Assembly (NCBI GenBank): GCA_947846985.1
Contig: CANTUZ010000014.1
Span: forward strand, 4,945,669 to 5,009,668
DNA from: Fratercula arctica
Taxonomy: Eukaryota > Chordata > Aves > Charadriiformes > Alcidae
Length of the DNA stretch: 64,000 nt
Reading direction: 5' to 3'
The notes under the pieces were generated by a model. It saw only the letters and a program-made list of their open reading frames with translations, did not search any database and was not told where the DNA came from. This document shows positions 1-10,600 of this stretch, one piece after another; position 1 is the first letter of the stretch, and every line of letters begins with the position of its first letter. The position numbers and the translations under genes are program-made.

Positions 1-690
1 CCCCCACTCTGATACCCAAAACCTGCCCCAGACCCCCCCAAACCCCCCCTGGCACCCAGAACCTGCCCCAGACCCCCCCAAAACCCCCTCTGGCACCCAG
101 AACCTGCCCCAGACCCCCCAAAACCTGCTCTGACCCCCAAATCCTGCCCCAGACCCCTCCCAAAACCCACTCTGACCCCCAAAACGTGTCCCAGCTACCC
201 CCAAAACCCACTCTGATCCCCAGAACCTGCCCCAGACCCCCCCAAACCCCCCCTGGCACCCAGAACCTGCCCCATTCCCCCTGCTGCAGGAGGTCGAGGT
301 GGGGGACCCAGCCCCCCAAAGCCCACTCTGACCCCCAAAACCCCCTCTGGCACCCAGAACCTGCCCCAGACCCCCCCAAAACCCCCTCTGGCACCCAGAA
401 CCTGCCCCAGACACCCCAAAACCTGCTCTGACCCCCAAATCCTGCCCCAGACCCCTCCCAAAACCCACTCTGACCCCCAAAACGTGTCCCAGCTACCCCC
501 AAAACCCACTCTGATCCCCAGAACCTGCTCCAGACCCCCCAAAACCTGCTCTGGCACACCCAGAACCCGCCCCAGACCCCCCAAAACCTCCTCTGACCCC
601 CAAAACCTGCCCCAGACCCCTCCCAAAACCCACTCTGACCCCCAAAACATGGCCCATCCACCCCCAAAACCCACTCTGACCCCCAGAACC
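1..690. repeat. C-rich minisatellite, probably in an EML3 intron
   Basis: Degenerate tandem units of the type 'CCCAAAACCCACTCTGACC' and 'CAGAACCTGCCCCAGACC'. A block of about 110 bp (near 130-240) recurs about 300 bp later (near 430-540), so a higher-order duplication is visible. No recognisable exon was seen here. The open frames on both strands are low-complexity Pro/Thr or Gly/Val products of the repeat. Confidence 0.8.
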
Positions 691-699
691 TGCCCCAAG

Positions 700-895
700 T
701 AGGGCTCTCCAAGCGACTCAGGACGGGGGTGACCATGCTGGGGAGGTTTTGGGGTGCCCCCCCTGAGACACCCCCCCCCCCCAACTTTGCTCCCCCAAGC
801 TCCCCGAGCGCTTCGGGGCGAGAGTGACGATGACAGGGGAGGGTTTGGGGTGCCCTTCCTCTGCCCCCCAGCTCCCTGAGCGATTCGGGTGAGGG
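700..895 (+). repeat. Duplicated EML3 intron/exon border (decoy acceptors)
   Basis: Three degraded copies of the start of the exon at 971 lie near 703, 800 and 872. Each has a C-rich tract, usually an AG, then a version of CTCCCCGAGCGCTTTGGGG. They diverge within about 25 bp and carry no full exon. The true exon continues as a conserved EML3 coding sequence, so the upstream copies are tandem duplicates of the border. Confidence 0.7.
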
Positions 896-970
896 TGACC
901 ACAGCGGGTGGGTTTTGGGGTGCCCCCCCCTCTCTGAGGCCCCCCCCCCCCCCACTTCTCTGCCCCCCAG

Positions 971-3900
971 CTCCCCGAGCGCTTTGGGGCGGTGCGGACC
1001 ATCGCGGAGGGAGCCGGGGACGAGCTGCTGGTGGGGACGACGCGCAACGCCCTATTGCGGGGGACGCTGGCTGCCGGCTTCACCCCCATCGTGCAGGTGG
1101 GGCCGGGGAAATGGTGGTGGGGGGGGGAGGGGGGGGCAGGAGGGGGTCTCCCCGCTATGGGGGTGATAACCCCCCCTTTCCCCCTCTCCCCCGTCCCCAG
1201 GGACACACGGACGAGGTGTGGGGCTTGGCCACCCACCCCAGCTCCTGCCTCTTCCTCACCTGCGGCCACGACCGGCAGCTCTGCCTGTGGGACGGGCAGG
1301 AGCACGCCCTGGCGTGGAGCCTGGCGCTGGAGGTGGGGGTCTGGGGGCGGGGGGGGGGGGCGGGAGCCTGGTATGGGGGTACAGGGGTCTGGGGGGGCTG
1401 GAGGGAGCAGGGGGCTGGGGGCTGGTATGGGGGTACAGGGGGGCTGGAGGGAGCAGGGGGCTGTGGGCTGATATGGGGGTACAGGGGTCTGGGGGGGCTG
1501 GAGGGAGCAGGGGGCTGTGGGCTGATATGGGGGTACAGGGGGTCAGAGTGGGGGTAGGAATCAGGTATGGGGGGGCCAGGAGGGACCAGGGGCCTGGTAT
1601 GGGGGTACAGGGGGTCGGAGGGGGGGGGGGCAAGAGCCTGGTTTGGGGGTACAAGGGGGGTCAGAGTGGGGGTATGAGTCAGGTATGGGGGGGGGCTCGA
1701 GGGAGCAGGGGGCTGGTGTGGGGGTACAGGGGTCTGGGGGGGCTGGAGGGAGCAGGGGGCTGGGGGCTGGTATGGGGGTACAGGGGGTCAGAGTGGGGGT
1801 AGGAATCAGGTATGGGGGGGCCAGGAGGGACCAGGGGCCTGGTATGGGGGTACAGGGGGTCGGAGGGGGGGGGGGCAAGAGCCTGGTTTGGGGGTACAAG
1901 GGGGGTCAGAGTGGGGGTATGAGTCAGGTATGGGGGGGGGCTCGAGGGAGCAGGGGGCTGGTGTGGGGGTACAGGGGTCTGGGGGGGCTGGAGGGAGCAG
2001 GGGGCTGGGGGCTGGTATGGGGGTACAGGGGGGTCGGGGGGGGTAGGAGTCGGGTATGGGGGGGCCCAGGAGGGACCAGGGGGCTGGTATGGGGGTACAG
2101 GGGTCTGGGGGGGCTGGAGGGAGCAGGGGGCTGGGGGCTGGTATGGGGGTACAGGGGGGCTGGGGGGGCAGGGGCCTGGTGTGGGGGTACAGGGGGTCGG
2201 GGGGGCAGAAGGCTTGTATGGGGGTACAGGGGTCTGGGGGGGCTGGAGGGAGCAGGGGGCTGGGGGCTGGTATGGGGGTACAGAGGGGTCGGGGGGGGTA
2301 GGAGTCGGGTATGGGGGGGCCCAGGAGGGACCAGGGGGCTGGTATGGGGGTACAGGGGGTCGGAGGGGGGGGGCAAGAGCCTGGTTTGGGGGTACAAGGG
2401 GGGTCAGAGTGGGGGTATGAGTCAGGTATGGGGGGGGGCTTGAGGGAGCAGGGGGCTGGTATGGGGGTACAGGGGGTCTGGGGGGGCTGGAGGGAGCAGG
2501 GGGCTGGGGGCTGGTATGGGGGTACAGGGGGCTGGGGGGGATGGAGGGAGCAGGGGGCTGGGGGCTGGTATGGGGGTACAGGGGGGCTGGGGGGGCAGGG
2601 GCCTGGTGTGGGGGTACAGGGGGTCGGGGGGGCAGAAGGCTTGTATGGGGGTACAGGGGTCTGGGGGGGCTGGAGGGAGCAGGGGGCTGGGGGCTGGTAT
2701 GGGGGTACAGGGGGGTCGGGGGGGGTAGGAGTCGGGTATGGGGGGGCCCAGGAGGGACCAGGGGGCTGGTATGGGGGTACAGGGGTCTGGGGGGGCTGGA
2801 GGGAGCAGGGGGCTGGGGGCTGGTATGGGGGTACAGGGGGGCTGGGGGGGCAGGGCCTGGTGTGGGGGTACAGGGGGTTGGGGGGGCAGAAGGCTTGTAT
2901 GGGGGTACAGGGGTCTGGGGGGGCTGGAGGGAGCAGGGGGCTGGGGGCTGATATGGGGGTACAGGGGGTCAGAGTGGGGGTAGGAATCAGGTATGGGGGG
3001 GGGCTTGAGGGAGCAGGGGGCTGGGGGCTGGTATGGGGGTACAGGGGGTCGGGGGGGGGCAAGAGCCTGGTTTGGGGGTACAGGGGGGGTCAGAGTGGGG
3101 GTATGAGTCAGGTATGGGGGGGCTGGAGGGAGCAGGGGGCTGGGGGCTGGTACGGGGGTACAGGGGGGTCAGGGGGGGTAGGAGTCAGGTATGGGGGGGC
3201 CCAGGAGGGACCAGGGGCCTGGTATGGGGGTACAGGGGTCTGGGGGGGCTGGTGTGGGGGTACAGGGGGGTACAGGGGGGCTGGTGTGGGGGGACGCGGG
3301 GGTCCGGGGAGGGGGGGTCCAGTGGCCGCGTGCCCTGACGTCCCCATCCCCGCAGGACACGGGGCTCTGCGCTGATTTCCACCCGGGGGGGCAAGTGGTG
3401 GCCGTGGGGCTGCTGACAGGGCGGTGAGTGACAGAGGACACGGGGGGGGGGGGGGGGGGGGACACACGACACAGTGGCTGGGGACATGGTGCCACGCAGG
3501 GGGATGGCAGGACAGGGATGGGGGGGGGACAACACACAGGGGACCCCGCGGTCCCCGTGTCCCCCCCTCCCTCCTCGTCCTTGCTCTCCCCCCCATCCCT
3601 GCGGTGCCATGTGTCCCCCCCATGTCCTCCTGTCCCCTCGTGTCCCACTGTCGTCCCCCCCATGTCCCCCCCATGTCCTCCTGTCCCCTCGTGTCCCACT
3701 GTCGTCCCCCCCATGTCCCCCTGTCCCCGCCGTGTCCCCACTGTCCCCACAGGTGGCTAGTGCTGGACACGGCAACTCAGCAGCCGCTGGCCGGGGGCTC
3801 GGACGGGAACGAGCAGCTCTCGGTGGTACGGTTCTCCCCGGGTGAGCCCCCATCCCCATAACCAGGGGGGGACACTCCTCTGTGTCCCCCCCCCCCACAA

Positions 3901-5594
3901 TGTCCCCAAGCCCTTCTCCTTGTCCCCAACCCCTCGTCACTGTCCCCAACCCCTTCCCTGTCCCCGCAGACGGCTCCTTCCTGGCCATCGGCTCCCACGA
4001 CAACTTCATCTACATCTACAGCGTCACCGAGGGGGGACGCAAATACACCCGCTTCGGCCGCTGCACAGTGAGATTTTGGCGGGGGGGGGGGGGCACTGGG
4101 GGTCCCCCCTGTCCCCCGCTGTCCCCAACACCCCCTCCTGTGTGTGTGTCCCCCCCCCCACTCCCTGTCCCCCAGGGCCACTCCAGTTTCATCACCCACC
4201 TGGACTGGTCCAAGGACGGGCACTTCATCATGTCCAACTCGGGGGACTACGAGATCCTCTACTGTGAGTGGGGGGGGGGCAGATGGGGGGGGCTGGTGAG
4301 CCCCCCCTTATCCATCTGGGACCCCCCCTTATCCATCTGGGACCCCCCCAGGGGCTGGTGCCCCCCCCTTATCCATCTGGGACACCCCCCAGGGCATGGT
4401 GCCCCCCCTTATCCATCTGGGACCCCCCCAGGGCATGGTGCCCCCCCCTTATCCATCTGGGACCCCCCCAGGGGCTGCTGCCCCCCCCTTATCCATCTGG
4501 GACCCCCCCCAGGGGCTGGTGGACACCCCATTATCCTGCTGGGACCCCCCCAGGGGCTGGTGGCCCCCCCCTTATCCATCTGGGACCCCCCCAGGGGCTG
4601 GTGCCCCCACCCTTATCCATCTGGGACCCCCCCCAGGGCATGGTGCCCCCCCTTATCCATCTGGGACCCCCCCAGGGGCTGGTGCCCCCCCCTTATCCAT
4701 CTGGGACACCCCCCAGGGCATGGTGCCCCCCCTTATCCATCTGGGACCCCCCCAGGGGCTGGTGGCCCCCCCTTATCCATCTGGGACCCCCCCAGGGGCT
4801 GGTGGACACCCCATTATCCTGCTGGGACCCCCCCCGGGCATGGTGGGCCCCCCCTTATCCATCTGGGACCCCCCCAGGGGCTGGTGGACACCCCATTATC
4901 CTGCTGGGACCCCCAGCATGGGGGGGGTTACTGTGCACCCCTTCATCCCTGGGAACCCCTGGAGATGTGGGGGGGTGCTGCTGTGCACCCCACTCTCCCC
5001 CAGAGTCCTGGGCGGGGGGGGGGGGGGGGGGGGGGTGTCTCACTGTCCCTGTGTATCCCACCCCCCCCCCCGGAATCCCAGGGGACGTTGCCGGGGGCTG
5101 CAAACTGCTCCGTAACCGCTTCGAGAGCCGGGACCGGGAATGGGCGTCCTACACCTGCGTCTTGGGCTTCCACGTCTTTGGTGAGCGCCAGCTTGGGGGG
5201 GGGGTGGGGGGTGGGCCCTGGGGGATATGAGGGGGTCTTGAGGGACCCCCCCCTCTGACCACCGTCCCCCCCCCCCACCCCCCGCCACGATGTCCCCTGC
5301 AGGCGTGTGGCCCGATGGCTCGGATGGCACCGACATCAACTCCCTGTGCCGGTCCCACCACGAGCGGGTGGTGGCCGTGGCCGACGACTTCTGCAAAGTC
5401 CATCTTTTCCAGTACCCCTGCGCCCGCCCCAAGGTGGGGGGGGGGGCCGGGGGGGGGCAAAGAGGGGGTCCAAAACCTCGGGGGGGGGCTGGGGAGGAGG
5501 GGGGGGGGTCCAAGACCTCGGGTGGGGTGGGCTGCAGGGCCACGGAAGGCAATGGGGGGGCTGGTGGGGGGGCTATGGGGGAGGTCCAGAACCT

Positions 5595-5627
<33 letters not shown>

Positions 5628-6985
5628 GTCCAAGACCTCGGGTGGGGTGGGCTGCAGGGCCACGGAAGGCAATGGGGGGGCTGGTGGGGGGGCTATGGGG
5701 GAGGTCCAGAACCTCGGGGGGGGGCAAAGAGGGGGTCCAAAACCTCGGGGGGGGGCTGGGGAGGGGGGGGGGGGGTCCAAGACCTCGGGTGGGGTGGGCT
5801 GCAGGGCCATGGAAGGCAATGGGGGGGCTGGTGGGGGGGCTATGGGGGAGGTCCAGAACCTCGGGGGGGGGCTGGGGAGGGGGGGGGGGGTCCAAGACCT
5901 CGGGTGGGGTGGGCTGCAGGCCACAGAAGGCAATGGGGGGGCTGGTGGGGGGGCTATGGGGGAGGTCCAGAACCTCGGGGGGGGGCTGGGGAGGGGGGGG
6001 GGGGCTGCAGGGCCACGGAAGGCAATGGGGGGGCTGGTGGGGGGGCTATGGGGGAGGTCCAGAACCTCGGGGGGGGGGGGCTGGGGAGGGCCATTGAGGG
6101 GAGGGGGGGGGCGTGGTGGTGTCCAAAACCTCGGGGGGGGGCTGGGGAGGGCCATGGAGGGGACCAAAATCTCAGGTGAGGTGAGCTGGGGGGGCCGGTG
6201 GGGGGCTACGGGGGGATCCAAAACCTCAGGGGGAGCTGGGGGGGTCCAGACTCCTGGTGGGGGTGAGCTGGGGAGGGGTCCAGACCCCCCCGGGGAGGGG
6301 CAGGCTGGGGGGGGTCCAAGGGGGGTCCAGACCCCTGAGTGGGGCAGGGGGCAGGGTGGGGGGCCAGAGGGGTTCGGGGGGGGGGGGGGGGGGGGTGTCT
6401 GAACCCCCGAAGTGTGGTGGGCTGAGGGGCTGGGGGGGGGGGAGCTGGGGGTTCAGGAAGGGTCCAGACCCCCAGACTGGGCGGGCTGGAGGGGGTCCAG
6501 ACCCCCAGGGATGGTGGGCTGGGGGGGGGGGGGGGGGGGCTAAGGGGAAGCTGAGGGGTTCGGGGTGGGGGGTGGGGGGGGGTCTGGACCCCCAAGTGGG
6601 GTGGGCTGTGGGTCCAGGGGGGGGGGGGGCCATTGGAGAGGCCATGGGCAGGCGTGTGCCACACACGCGTGCGAGGGGAGGCCGCCCACGCGTGAACACG
6701 CGTGTGCCATCCCCCCCCCCGCGTGAACACGCGTGTGCCATCCCCCCCCCCCGCGCGAACACGCGTGTGACATCCCCCCCCCCTTGGCAGGCGCCCAGCC
6801 ACGTGTACGGGGGCCACGGCAGCCACGTCACCAACGTCCGCTTCACCCACGACGACGGCCACCTCGTCTCCCTGGGGGGCAAGGACACCAGCGTCTTCCA
6901 GTGGCGGGTGCTGGGGGGGCCGCCCCCGCCCTGCCCCCGCTCACCCTGCGCCCCGGAGCCCGGGGGGGACCCCGACCCCCGCTGA
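971..6985 (+). CDS. EML3: EML3, echinoderm microtubule-associated protein-like 3 (C-terminal part)
   Basis: Nine joined exons: 971-1096, 1201-1332, 3356-3423, 3753-3841, 3970-4067, 4176-4263, 5082-5180, 5303-5433, 6791-6985 (TGA). All have GT-AG borders with compatible phases and give 341 residues. The product is WD40 repeats of the second EML beta-propeller. Landmarks are LPERFGAVRTIAEG, GHTDEVWGLATHP, DGSFLAIGSHDNFIYIYSV, GHSSFITHLDWSKDG, NSGDYEILYWD, DGTDINSLCRSH and GGKDTSVFQWRV, which match human EML3 closely. The family binds microtubules. The N-terminal coiled coil, HELP motif and first propeller lie to the left of the window, so the gene is truncated by the edge and is not broken. The exon at 971 is the first I can support. 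MTA2 follows on the same strand, as in human 11q12.3. EML1, 2 or 4 are less likely given the neighbour. Confidence 0.93.
1355..3300. repeat. G-rich minisatellite in EML3 intron
   Basis: About 55-bp units built on 'GGTATGGGGGTACAGGGG' and 'GGAGGGAGCAGGGGGCTG' fill almost the whole 2-kb intron 1333-3355. Variants carry GGGTCAGAGTGGGGGTA. The G runs are quadruplex-prone on the + strand. The array gives long Gly/Val/Trp frames on + and Pro/Thr frames on -, with no conserved protein. Confidence 0.92.
3590..3735. repeat. Short duplicated C-rich unit in EML3 intron
   Basis: A unit of about 53 bp containing 'CATGTCCTCCTGTCCCCTCG' and 'TGTCCCACTGTCGTCC' occurs twice in a row just upstream of the exon at 3753. 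Confidence 0.75.
4290..4920. repeat. Minisatellite in EML3 intron
   Basis: Roughly 15 units of about 38-40 bp with 'CTTATCCATCTGGGACCCCC' and 'CCAGGGGCTGGTG'. Some units carry 'CCCCATTATCCTGCTGGG' instead. Located between exons 4176-4263 and 5082-5180. Confidence 0.9.
5434..6640. repeat. Long-unit G-rich minisatellite in EML3 intron
   Basis: Units of about 90-150 bp containing 'GACCTCGGGTGGGGTGGGC', 'GGCCACGGAAGGCAATGG' and 'GGGGGAGGTCCAGAACCTCG' recur up to about 6120. After that the sequence degrades to GGGGTCCAGACCCC-type units up to about 6640. G runs exceed 20 in places, for example near 5596-5628. Confidence 0.85.
6655..6785. repeat. ACACGCGTGTG short tandem repeat before last EML3 exon
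   Basis: About four units of roughly 32 bp with the palindrome ACACGCGTGT and 'GTGCCATCCCCCCCCC' abut the acceptor at 6790. The C-rich part of the last unit serves as the polypyrimidine tract of the final EML3 exon. Confidence 0.8.
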
Positions 6986-7107
6986 GCCCCCCCCCCCTTT
7001 TTGCTTCCTCTTCCGCTTCCTCTTCCTGCGGGACCAAACTTGGGGGGGGGGTTGTGTGTCCGTCCGACCCCCCCCCCGTTTTTATGCTGCACTGTGAGAG
7101 GCATCAA

Positions 7108-7113
7108 TAAAGC
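7108..7113 (+). terminator. EML3 polyadenylation signal
   Basis: Canonical AATAAA 123 bases after the EML3 stop, which implies a very short 3' UTR. Confidence 0.85.
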
Positions 7114-7149
7114 CTGGGGTCAGGGGCCTGGGCTCCGCCTCTTTCCCGT

Positions 7150-7545
7150 CCGCCCACTTCCCGGAAGTCGCTTTCCCACCCGATCCCGTTTCCGTGAAGC
7201 TCGTCGGTTCCGGGCGGAATTTACCGGGCCCCTTCCGGAGGAGCCGGAAGCTCTTCCGGGGGGGGGGATTCGAACCCGCGCCGAGGAGTCCCGAAGTTCT
7301 TCCGGAAAGACCCGAAGTTCTTCCGGAAAGACCCGAAGCTCTTCCGGAAAGACCCGAAGCCCCTCCGGAAAAATCCGAAGCCGTCCCGAGGAGTCCCGAA
7401 GCCCCTCCGGAAAGACCCGAAGCCTCCCCGAGGAGTCCCGAAGCTCCTCCGGAAAGACCCGAATCTCTTCCGAAAGTTCCCGAGGTCTCTCCGGAAGCGC
7501 CCGAACCCTTTCCGAAGCTACCCGAAGCTCTCCGGAGGCGGCCGA
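7150..7545 (+). promoter_or_regulatory. MTA2 promoter with ETS-motif tandem array
   Basis: Between the EML3 poly(A) signal and the MTA2 start lies an array of about 21-bp units (7280-7530) of the type CCGGAAAGACCCGAAGTTCTT. TTCCGG/CCGGAA occurs again and again, and CCCGGAAGT is present near 7160. CCGGAAGT is the ETS/GABP consensus, common at housekeeping promoters. No TATA box is seen. Repeat and motifs are seen directly; promoter function is inferred from position. Confidence 0.55.
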
Positions 7546-7637
7546 ACGGGTCGTGCCGGTGCGGAGGCGGCGGGAGCGGGAGGCGATGAAGCGCGGCCGG
7601 GGCCGGGCCCGGGGGTAGCGCGGCCCAACGAGCGGCC

Positions 7638-10600
7638 ATGGCGGCCAACATGTACCGCGTCGGCGGTGAGCGGGGGCCGGGGGTGAGGGGAGAACGGGGT
7701 CGGGGCCCCGCGCCTCTGAGGGGACGGGGGGGAGGGGTGGGTCCTGTGAGGGGAAGAAGGGGGTTCGTGAGGGACGGGGGAGGCCGTGAGGGACGGGGGG
7801 GGCCGTGAGGGGACTGGGGGGCCCTGTGAGGGCATTAGAGGGGCCCGTGAGGAGGAGGAAGGTCTGTGAGGAGGGGGGTGTCCCATAACGGGAAGGAGGG
7901 GGGGGTCCGGTGAGGAGATTAGGGGGGTCCGATGAGGGGAAGGGGGGGGATCCCGTGAGGGACGGGGGGGTCGTGAGGGACGGAGGGGGGTCTGTGAGGA
8001 GGAGGGGGGGGCTGTGGGGGGGTTAGGTGGTCCCACAAGGGGAAGGGGGAGTCCTGTGAGGGGATGTGGGGGGTCCGTGAGGAACGGGGGGGTCCGTGAG
8101 GAGGAGGGGGGGTACTGTGAGGGGAACGGGGGATCCTGAGGCCTAGAGGTGGGCGACACTGCCCCCCCACCCCGTGTTTGGGGGGCTCTTGGGGGGGGGG
8201 GCAATGCTGTGTCTGACAACAGAGACCCATGAGGGGGAGCCCCGGCCTCTGGGGGGGGTGGGGTGTTGTCCCATCCCCCCCCACCTTGAGGGGGGGGACC
8301 CCCCTGGTTTGTAAAGGGGGGGCTGGAGCGGGGTGTCTGCGAAATAAAGGGGGTCCCAGTGTCTGTGAGGAGCGGGGGGGTGTTCTGTTTTGCGGGGGGT
8401 TGTGTCCTGTTTTGGGGACCCCATGGGGTAAGGAAGAGCCCCCCGTCACCATGAGAAAGCGGGTGGCCCTGTGTCTGCAAGGAGAAATAACCCCCCATTT
8501 TTTTGAGAAGAAAAAGGAGGGCCCCCCCCCCCCCTTTACTTGTTAGAGGAAGAAGGCGAGTTGCGGGGGGGGGGGCTCCCTCACCGCCCCCCCCCCTCCT
8601 TTTTTTTTTCTGCAGATTACGTCTACTTTGAGAACTCCTCCAGCAATCCCTACCTCGTCCGCCGCATCGAGGAGCTCAACAAAGTGAGCGCCCACCCCCC
8701 CGGGGAAGGCCAGTGGGGGGGGCACAGAGCCTTGGGGACCCCCCTTTTATTCCCGGGGCAGGGGGGGGAATCCTCTGCCCTCTTCTCACCTTTATGCCCC
8801 GTCCCCCCCCTCCCCAGACCGCCAACGGCAACGTGGAGGCCAAGGTGGTCTGTCTCTTCCGCCGACGGGACATTTCCAGCAGCCTCAACAGCTTGGCCGA
8901 CAGCAATGCCCGTGAGTGGGGGGTGCTGCTTCCCGGGGGGGGGGGCTCTGGAGGGGTGCTGCGCCCTGGGGCGGGGCTCTGGAGGGGTGCGGGGGTGGGG
9001 CTGGGGCTGTGCCCCCCCCCCCCTTGCCATAGGGCTGGGGTGTGGTGGGGGGCAGATCCCGGCTTGTTGCTGTTCCTGCCTCAGGGTGTTCGGTTCCTTG
9101 AGGCTGCTGTAGGGGGGGGAAGGTGTTTGTGACATGCCCCCCCCCGCCCCCCAGCTTGGGGTGGGGGCAGCCGGATTGTCCCAATCCACCGTCCCTGGGG
9201 TGACGCTGGGGGTGGGGGGGTCTGGCCCTGCTGGGGGGGGCCCCTAGGGCTTCCCGTATGCGTGAGCCAGGCTGTACTGCGCCCCCCCCCCCTCCCCTTC
9301 CCCCGCCTCGGCCTGGGCTGCTGCCAAAATCCAGGGGGGGGGGCTGCTGGGAGAACAATGCGCCTCCCAGCTTGACGGTGGTGAGGGGGGAGGCCCCCCT
9401 CTGACACCCCCCACCCTGCCCCACGCCCAGGCGAGTTCGAGGAGGAGTCCAAGCAGCCCACCATGACGGAGCAGCAGCGTCACCAGCTGAAGCACCGCGA
9501 GCTTTTCCTCTCCCGGCAGTTCGAATCGCTGCCGGCCACCCACATACGGTGCGTGTCGAGGTTGGGGGGGCGGGGGGGGGGCCACCAGGGGGGTGGGTCA
9601 CCCTGTAACCCCCCCCCCACCATCTCCCCCCCCATTTCTGTGCCCCGCAGGGGGAAGTGCAGCGTGACGCTCCTCAACGAGACTGACATTCTTGGCCAGT
9701 ACCTGGAGAAAGAGGTGAGCCCCACACCCTGCCAAGGGGGGGCGCAGATTTGCGGGGGGGCTCTCACTCAACTGAGCCCCACCCCCCCCCCTTTTCCTCC
9801 CTCCCCAGGACTGCTTCTTCTACTCGCTGGTGTTCGACCCTGTGCAGAAAACCCTCTTGGCCGACCAGGGCGAGATCCGGGTCGGCTGCAAGTACCAGGC
9901 AGAAATCCCAGACCGGCTGGCCGAAGGTGTGGGAGAGGGACTCTTGTGGGTGTTTTTTGAGGGGGGGGGAAACTGGGGAAGGGGGAGGGGATTCAGCCTG
10001 ACCCCCCCCCACACACACACACACGTTCCCCCCAGGCGAATCGGACAACCGAAACCAGCAGAAAATGGAGATGAAGGTGTGGGACCCCGACAACCCCCTC
10101 ACGGACCGGCAGATCGACCAGTTCCTGGTGGTGGCACGGTGAGCTGGAGCCGGGGAGGTGGGGGGGGATACGGGGGGGCCCCCGCTGACACCCCCCCCAC
10201 CCCTCTATGTCCGTGTGTCCCCCCCTAGAGCCGTCGGGACCTTCGCGCGTGCCCTGGACTGCAGCAGCTCCATCCGACAACCCAGCCTGCACATGAGTGC
10301 CGCCGCCGCCTCCCGGGACATCACGCTGGTGAGATTTGGGGGGCTGGGAGGACCCCGATTCTGTGGTGAGGGGGGGGCTCCTCCTGATCCCACCCCCTCC
10401 CCGTTCTGTGCCCCTCCCTTTTTTCCCCCAGTTCCACGCCATGGACACGCTGCAGCGCAACGGCTACGATCTGGCCAAGGCCATGTCGACGCTGGTGCCG
10501 CAGGGGGGACCGGTGCTGTGCCGCGACGAGATGGAAGAGTGGTCGGCTTCCGAGGCCATGCTCTTTGAGGAAGCGCTGGAAAAATACGGGAAAGACTTCA

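Noticed and set aside
798..895. Additional EML3 exons at 798 and 872
   Set aside because: Only the first 15-25 bases resemble the real exon; the rest does not code for EML3 sequence.
1355..3375. Long Gly/Trp/Tyr-rich and Pro/Thr-rich open frames on both strands
   Set aside because: They follow the minisatellite exactly, change with its indels, and lie between good EML3 splice sites. No conserved domain is visible.
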